Assembly: GCA_014379235.1 (NCBI GenBank)
Contig: JACMMD010001092.1
Span: forward strand, 1 to 8,105
DNA length: 8,105 nucleotides
DNA from: Anaerolineae bacterium
GTDB taxonomy: Bacteria > Chloroflexota > Anaerolineae > Aggregatilineales > Phototrophicaceae
Reading direction: 5' to 3'
Part shown: one piece after another, positions 6,020 through 8,105 of the stretch
Numbering within the stretch: the first letter of the stretch is position 1
How the letters are laid out: each line of letters starts with the position of its first letter
The notes under the pieces: model-generated
What the model was told of the DNA's origin: nothing
The model's input: the letters and a program-made list of their open reading frames with translations, nothing else
Databases searched by the model: none
Translations under genes and position numbers: made by a program

Positions 6020-7056
6020 TAGTGAGCTTCCTGTTTATACCATGCCTGTAGAAGTTCGGTTTCGCGCTCGCGTGAAATGCCCGATTGGATGCTGACAGCG
6101 CGTTTGGCGATGTGAGCGGTTTGGCCGTCGCGCAGCCAATTCAACGTATCGCGCACGGTTTCCAGCAGCGGGCGAAACTTCAATCCGGCGGCGATGGCTT
6201 TGTCGCAGTTGATGTTGAACGCCTCTTGATCGTCTTTGAATGCGTCGGTAGCGGGCATCCAGTAAGGTAGGCCGTCAACGGGGTTGATCTCGTTCGCCAG
6301 CAAAAACTCGTCGCTGACCCATGTGAATGCCGCGTCACTGCTGGCGGCTTCGCGGGGGGTTTCAAGCAGATCGCGCATGGTCAGCCTGTAAGCCGGGCCG
6401 GTTGCGTTGAACGCGCCGCGCTTGCGCTGTTCGGCCATATCGACTGTCCAGTTCGCAAGATCGCGGGCGTCGATGACCTGTACAGGCGCATCGGGATTTC
6501 CCGGCGCAAGCACTTCTCCACCTTCTGCAACGCGCCGCACCCAGTAGGGGAAGCGGTTCATATAATCACGCGGGCCGACGATCATGCCAGCGCGAACGTG
6601 GATGCTGCGTCCCTGCATTGCCTCGTCTACGGCTTGTTCGCACAACACTTTGAGGCCGCCGTAATTTCCGCCGCTGATCTCCTCTACGGTTGGATCGTCC
6701 AGCGTAAACAACGGGCCGCTTTCGTCCATCTGCGGGATGGCGTTGCTGGAATAAACCGAGATCGTGGACGTAAAGACGTAATGCTCGACCTTATCCGTCA
6801 GAAGCGCAGCCGACATTCTAACGAAGCGGGGTACATAACCGCAGTTGTCGATGACGGCATCCCACGTTCGCCCATTGAAAGCGCGCTGTAAGTCGTCGGC
6901 GCTGCTGCGATCTCCATGAAGATGCTCGACGTTGGGGAATAGATCGGGGTTGGTCAGCCCACGATTGAACAGTGTCACTTCATGCCCACGCGCCAGCGCC
7001 GTATCGACCATGTGCTGGCCGATAAAGGTCGTGCCGCCGATGATGAGTAGTTTCAT
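6019..7056 (-). CDS. NAD(P)-binding SDR-family protein (epimerase/reductase-like)
   Basis: 345 aa. The N-terminal Rossmann fold is clear: 'MKLLIIGGTTFIGQHMVDTA' with GGTTFIG (7-13) as the glycine-rich dinucleotide loop, and NRG (31-33) after the second strand. The active-site region has STIS (97-100) and YGGLK (132-136), the YxxxK pair of extended SDR enzymes. 'VRAGMIVGPRDYMNRFPYWV' (154-173) and VIDARDLANW (194-203) are typical of the substrate-side domain in atypical or extended SDRs of the CSP41/epimerase type. The substrate, probably a nucleotide sugar or other NAD(P)-linked metabolite, cannot be read. Start ATG at 7056 has AAAGG 8 bases upstream, inside a short repeat. Translation runs directly into yjjX. 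Confidence 0.92.
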   Translation of the reverse strand: MKLLIIGGTTFIGQHMVDTALARGHEVTLFNRGLTNPDLFPNVEHLHGDRSSADDLQRAFNGRTWDAVIDNCGYVPRFVRMSAALLTDKVEHYVFTSTISVYSSNAIPQMDESGPLFTLDDPTVEEISGGNYGGLKVLCEQAVDEAMQGRSIHVRAGMIVGPRDYMNRFPYWVRRVAEGGEVLAPGNPDAPVQVIDARDLANWTVDMAEQRKRGAFNATGPAYRLTMRDLLETPREAASSDAAFTWVSDEFLLANEINPVDGLPYWMPATDAFKDDQEAFNINCDKAIAAGLKFRPLLETVRDTLNWLRDGQTAHIAKRAVSIQSGISRERETELLQAWYKQEAH

Positions 7057-7061
7057 AGGGA

Positions 7062-7079
7062 TAGCCTTTAGCAGTTAGC
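7062..7079. repeat. 18-base repeat carrying the SDR gene's ribosome-binding site
   Basis: TAGCCTTTAGCAGTTAGC differs from 7776-7793 at two adjacent bases only. On the minus strand its AAAGG (7065-7069) is placed 8 bases before the ATG at 7056. Confidence 0.65.
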
Positions 7080-7174
7080 GAACCCCTCCCCTAGCCCCTC
7101 CCCGCAAGCGGAGAGGGGAATTAATGCCTCCCCTGCTTGCGGGGGAGGTGGCGCGTCAGCGCCAGAAGGGGTTC
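7080..7174. repeat. Composite palindromic element with three nested hairpins
   Basis: The outer inverted repeat is GAACCCCT (7080-7087) and AGGGGTTC (7167-7174). Inside are three hairpins: arms 7095-7105 and 7108-7118 (10 of 11 pairs), arms 7127-7136 and 7139-7148 (9 of 10 pairs plus a possible G-T), and GGCGC/GCGCC at 7150-7154 and 7159-7163 (perfect, 4-base loop). The layout is that of a cruciform, REP/BIME-like or MITE-like dispersed element; CCCCTCCCC...GGGGAGGGG repeats of this kind occur in many environmental bacterial genomes. It fills the gap between the GNAT and SDR genes and has no coding capacity. It could attenuate or stabilise the transcript. Confidence 0.8.
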
Positions 7175-7192
7175 AGAAATTTACTTTTTTTA

Positions 7193-7215
7193 CTCGAACC
7201 TCGTGCCTCGAACCT
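7193..7215. repeat. Short tandem direct repeat beside an A/T tract
   Basis: CTCGAACCT occurs at 7193-7201 and 7207-7215, a 14-base period, immediately after the stop of the GNAT gene (7217-7219). A run of seven T on the plus strand (7185-7191) lies next to it. No terminator hairpin is visible in the repeat itself. Confidence 0.55.
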
Positions 7216-7216
7216 T

Positions 7217-7768
7217 TCACGGCTTCGCCGGCCATTCGTACGACAGCAGCCCGTACATCACCAGATCGAAGCGCTGATTGTCGCGCTGGATATACTCGCG
7301 CTGTGCGCCTTCACGCACGAAGCCGAGCTTTTCGTACAGGGCAATCGCCCGCTCATTGTAGCTGAAGACGTTCAGTTGGAGACGGTGCAAATTCAACTCG
7401 TAGAAGCCGAAGTCGATCAACAGGCGCATGGACTCTTTGCCGTAGCCCTTGCCCCAATGGGCGCGTTCGCCGAGCGCCACCGCGATCCAGCCGACGCGAT
7501 GCACCCATTCGATGCCGCTGATGTCGCAGATGCCCACCAGCGCATCATCATCTTTGCGGCGGATGCTGAAAAAGTAGCTGTTCTTATCGCGCTGTTCGCC
7601 GTCCAACCAATCGGTGATTTGCCCGACGGAACGTGGACGCGCTGGCATGGTGTCGAACAAGCGCCCGAACAGCGAGTCTTTGTACCAGTGAGCGATGATC
7701 GGCGCGTCGTCGTGGCTCAACGAGGACAGCCGCACCTTTTGGCCGTCGAGCAGGGGCAGTAAATTCAT
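7217..7768 (-). CDS. GNAT-family N-acetyltransferase (RimJ/RimL type), second copy
   Basis: 183 aa, full length for the family. The N-terminal strand 'LDGQKVRLSSLSHDDAPIIA' is typical of RimJ/RimL-like enzymes. Motif A is VGWIAVALGERAHWGKGYGKE with the acetyl-CoA pyrophosphate loop WGKGYG (105-110). Motif B is LNVFSYNERAIALYEKLGF (132-150), with N, R, A, LYEKLGF as usual. Such enzymes acetylate ribosomal protein N-termini, antibiotics or small metabolites; the substrate is not predictable. It belongs to the same superfamily as the gene at 4041-4550 but is a distant relative, not a recent duplicate. Start ATG at 7768 has AAAGG 10 bases upstream within a short repeat. Long gaps on both sides leave operon membership open. 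Confidence 0.93.
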   Translation of the reverse strand: MNLLPLLDGQKVRLSSLSHDDAPIIAHWYKDSLFGRLFDTMPARPRSVGQITDWLDGEQRDKNSYFFSIRRKDDDALVGICDISGIEWVHRVGWIAVALGERAHWGKGYGKESMRLLIDFGFYELNLHRLQLNVFSYNERAIALYEKLGFVREGAQREYIQRDNQRFDLVMYGLLSYEWPAKP

Positions 7769-7775
7769 AAGCGGT

Positions 7776-7793
7776 TAGCCTTTAGCGATTAGC
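7776..7793. repeat. 18-base repeat carrying the GNAT gene's ribosome-binding site
   Basis: TAGCCTTTAGCGATTAGC is the near-copy of 7062-7079. On the minus strand it places AAAGG (7779-7783) 10 bases before the ATG at 7768. It runs into further TAGC/CAGC-type degenerate repeat towards 7815. Confidence 0.65.
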
Positions 7794-7822
7794 TGTCAGC
7801 ATTCAGTGATCAGTAATGAGGT

Positions 7823-7856
7823 ATGAGTGATGAGTCAAAAAATACTCATCATTCAT
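7823..7856. repeat. AT-rich imperfect hairpin in the PhzF-GNAT gap
   Basis: Arms ATGAGTGATGAGT (7823-7835) and ACTCATCATTCAT (7844-7856) pair in 12 of 13 positions around an 8-base loop containing six A on the plus strand. The unpaired position is G-T, so it would be G-U in a plus-strand RNA but A-C in the minus-strand mRNA. It lies 5 bases after the PhzF stop. The T-run of the minus strand is in the loop, so it is not a standard terminator. Confidence 0.6.
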
Positions 7857-7861
7857 TACTT

Positions 7862-8105
7862 CTAGAGTAACTCTCCGCGTGCGATGCTGACCACATGCCC
7901 GCCGACATGCACGTCCACCACGTCGCCATGATCGTGCGAACGCAGCAGCAGCAGCGACGGACGCCGCATCGGATAGCCCTGTTCGACGCGGGCCTCGACG
8001 CTTTCGCTTCCAAAATATTTATAGCGCGCCAGATAGCCCGCGAGACCGCCGTTGGCTGAACCCGTGGCCGCGTCTTCCCAGACGTCGACGTGGTCAACCA
8101 CAAAA
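7862..8105 (-). CDS. PhzF-family protein (phenazine biosynthesis-like/isomerase), C-terminal 80 residues, cut by right edge
   Basis: The frame enters from beyond the right edge and ends at TAG (7862-7864), with 80 complete codons visible. The signature 'VWEDAATGSANGGLAGYL' is the conserved EDPATGSA-type motif of the PhzF fold's second half, with A in place of the usual P. The remainder (about 60 residues) fits the family's closing strands, ending 'VDVHVGGHVVSIARGELL'. PhzF proteins are two-lobed, diaminopimelate-epimerase-like isomerases; the catalytic acidic residue of characterised members is in the N-terminal lobe, outside the window. Most family members outside phenazine producers have unknown substrates, so no phenazine pathway should be inferred. 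Confidence 0.9.
   Translation of the reverse strand, partial: FVVDHVDVWEDAATGSANGGLAGYLARYKYFGSESVEARVEQGYPMRRPSLLLLRSHDHGDVVDVHVGGHVVSIARGELL

Noticed and set aside
7124..7762. Plus-strand open frame of 212 codons
   Set aside because: It lies antiparallel to the GNAT gene, whose protein has all family motifs; the plus-strand product has no recognisable motif and starts inside the palindromic element.
7811..7838. Promoter for the GNAT gene from TTGACT on the minus strand
   Set aside because: TTGACT matches the -35 consensus 5/6, but at 16-18 bases downstream there is nothing close to TATAAT.
7822..7856. Intrinsic terminator for the PhzF-family gene
   Set aside because: The stem is followed by no U-run in the minus-strand transcript; the T-run lies in the loop. 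The stem is also imperfect in that orientation.
7862..8105. Phenazine biosynthesis locus
   Set aside because: Only a PhzF-family fragment is present and no other phz-type gene is nearby; this family is widespread with unknown substrates.

Overview
All ten genes in this window lie on the minus strand, so transcription runs from the right edge to the left. Two genes are cut by the window: the C-terminal end of a PhzF-family protein at the right, and the first 504 codons of a large membrane protein at the left. Base composition is moderately high GC, apart from one clearly AT-richer gene at 1521-2048. The gene set (Yip1-like membrane protein, small two-helix PH-like membrane proteins, a secreted PepSY protein, a GT-C-like membrane protein with an extracytoplasmic beta domain) and the interspersed 'GTAGGGGC...GCCCCTAC' palindromes recall environmental Chloroflexota (Anaerolineae-like). 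That assignment is a judgement from memory of such genomes; no marker gene here proves it.

Right block (about 5462-8105), in transcription order: PhzF-family C-terminus; a 93-base gap of degenerate short repeats; a RimJ/RimL-like GNAT acetyltransferase; a 160-base gap holding a composite palindromic element; an NAD(P)-binding SDR-family protein; and a YjjX-type inosine/xanthosine triphosphatase whose ATG overlaps the SDR stop codon. The two gaps carry near-identical 18-base units, each supplying an AAAGG ribosome-binding site to the gene that follows.

Boundary (5344-5461): a perfect 30-base palindrome begins 6 bases after the yjjX stop. It is followed by a good -35/-10 promoter candidate reading into the next block.

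Left block (about 1-5343): seven tightly packed genes with gaps of 8 to 22 bases or overlaps, very probably one operon. They are a Yip1-like five-helix membrane protein, a GNAT acetyltransferase, an exported protein with a C-terminal PepSY domain, a VOC/glyoxalase-fold protein, two adjacent paralogous membrane proteins with a PH-like cytosolic domain, and the partial membrane protein. Most products are membrane-bound or exported, so an envelope role is plausible, but no pathway can be named.

I see no tRNA, rRNA, CRISPR, transposase, phage or defence genes. The most interesting material is the repeat layer (a palindrome inserted in frame inside a coding sequence, repeat-borne ribosome-binding sites, a nested-hairpin element), the divergent paralog pair, and two poorly characterised exported or membrane proteins.
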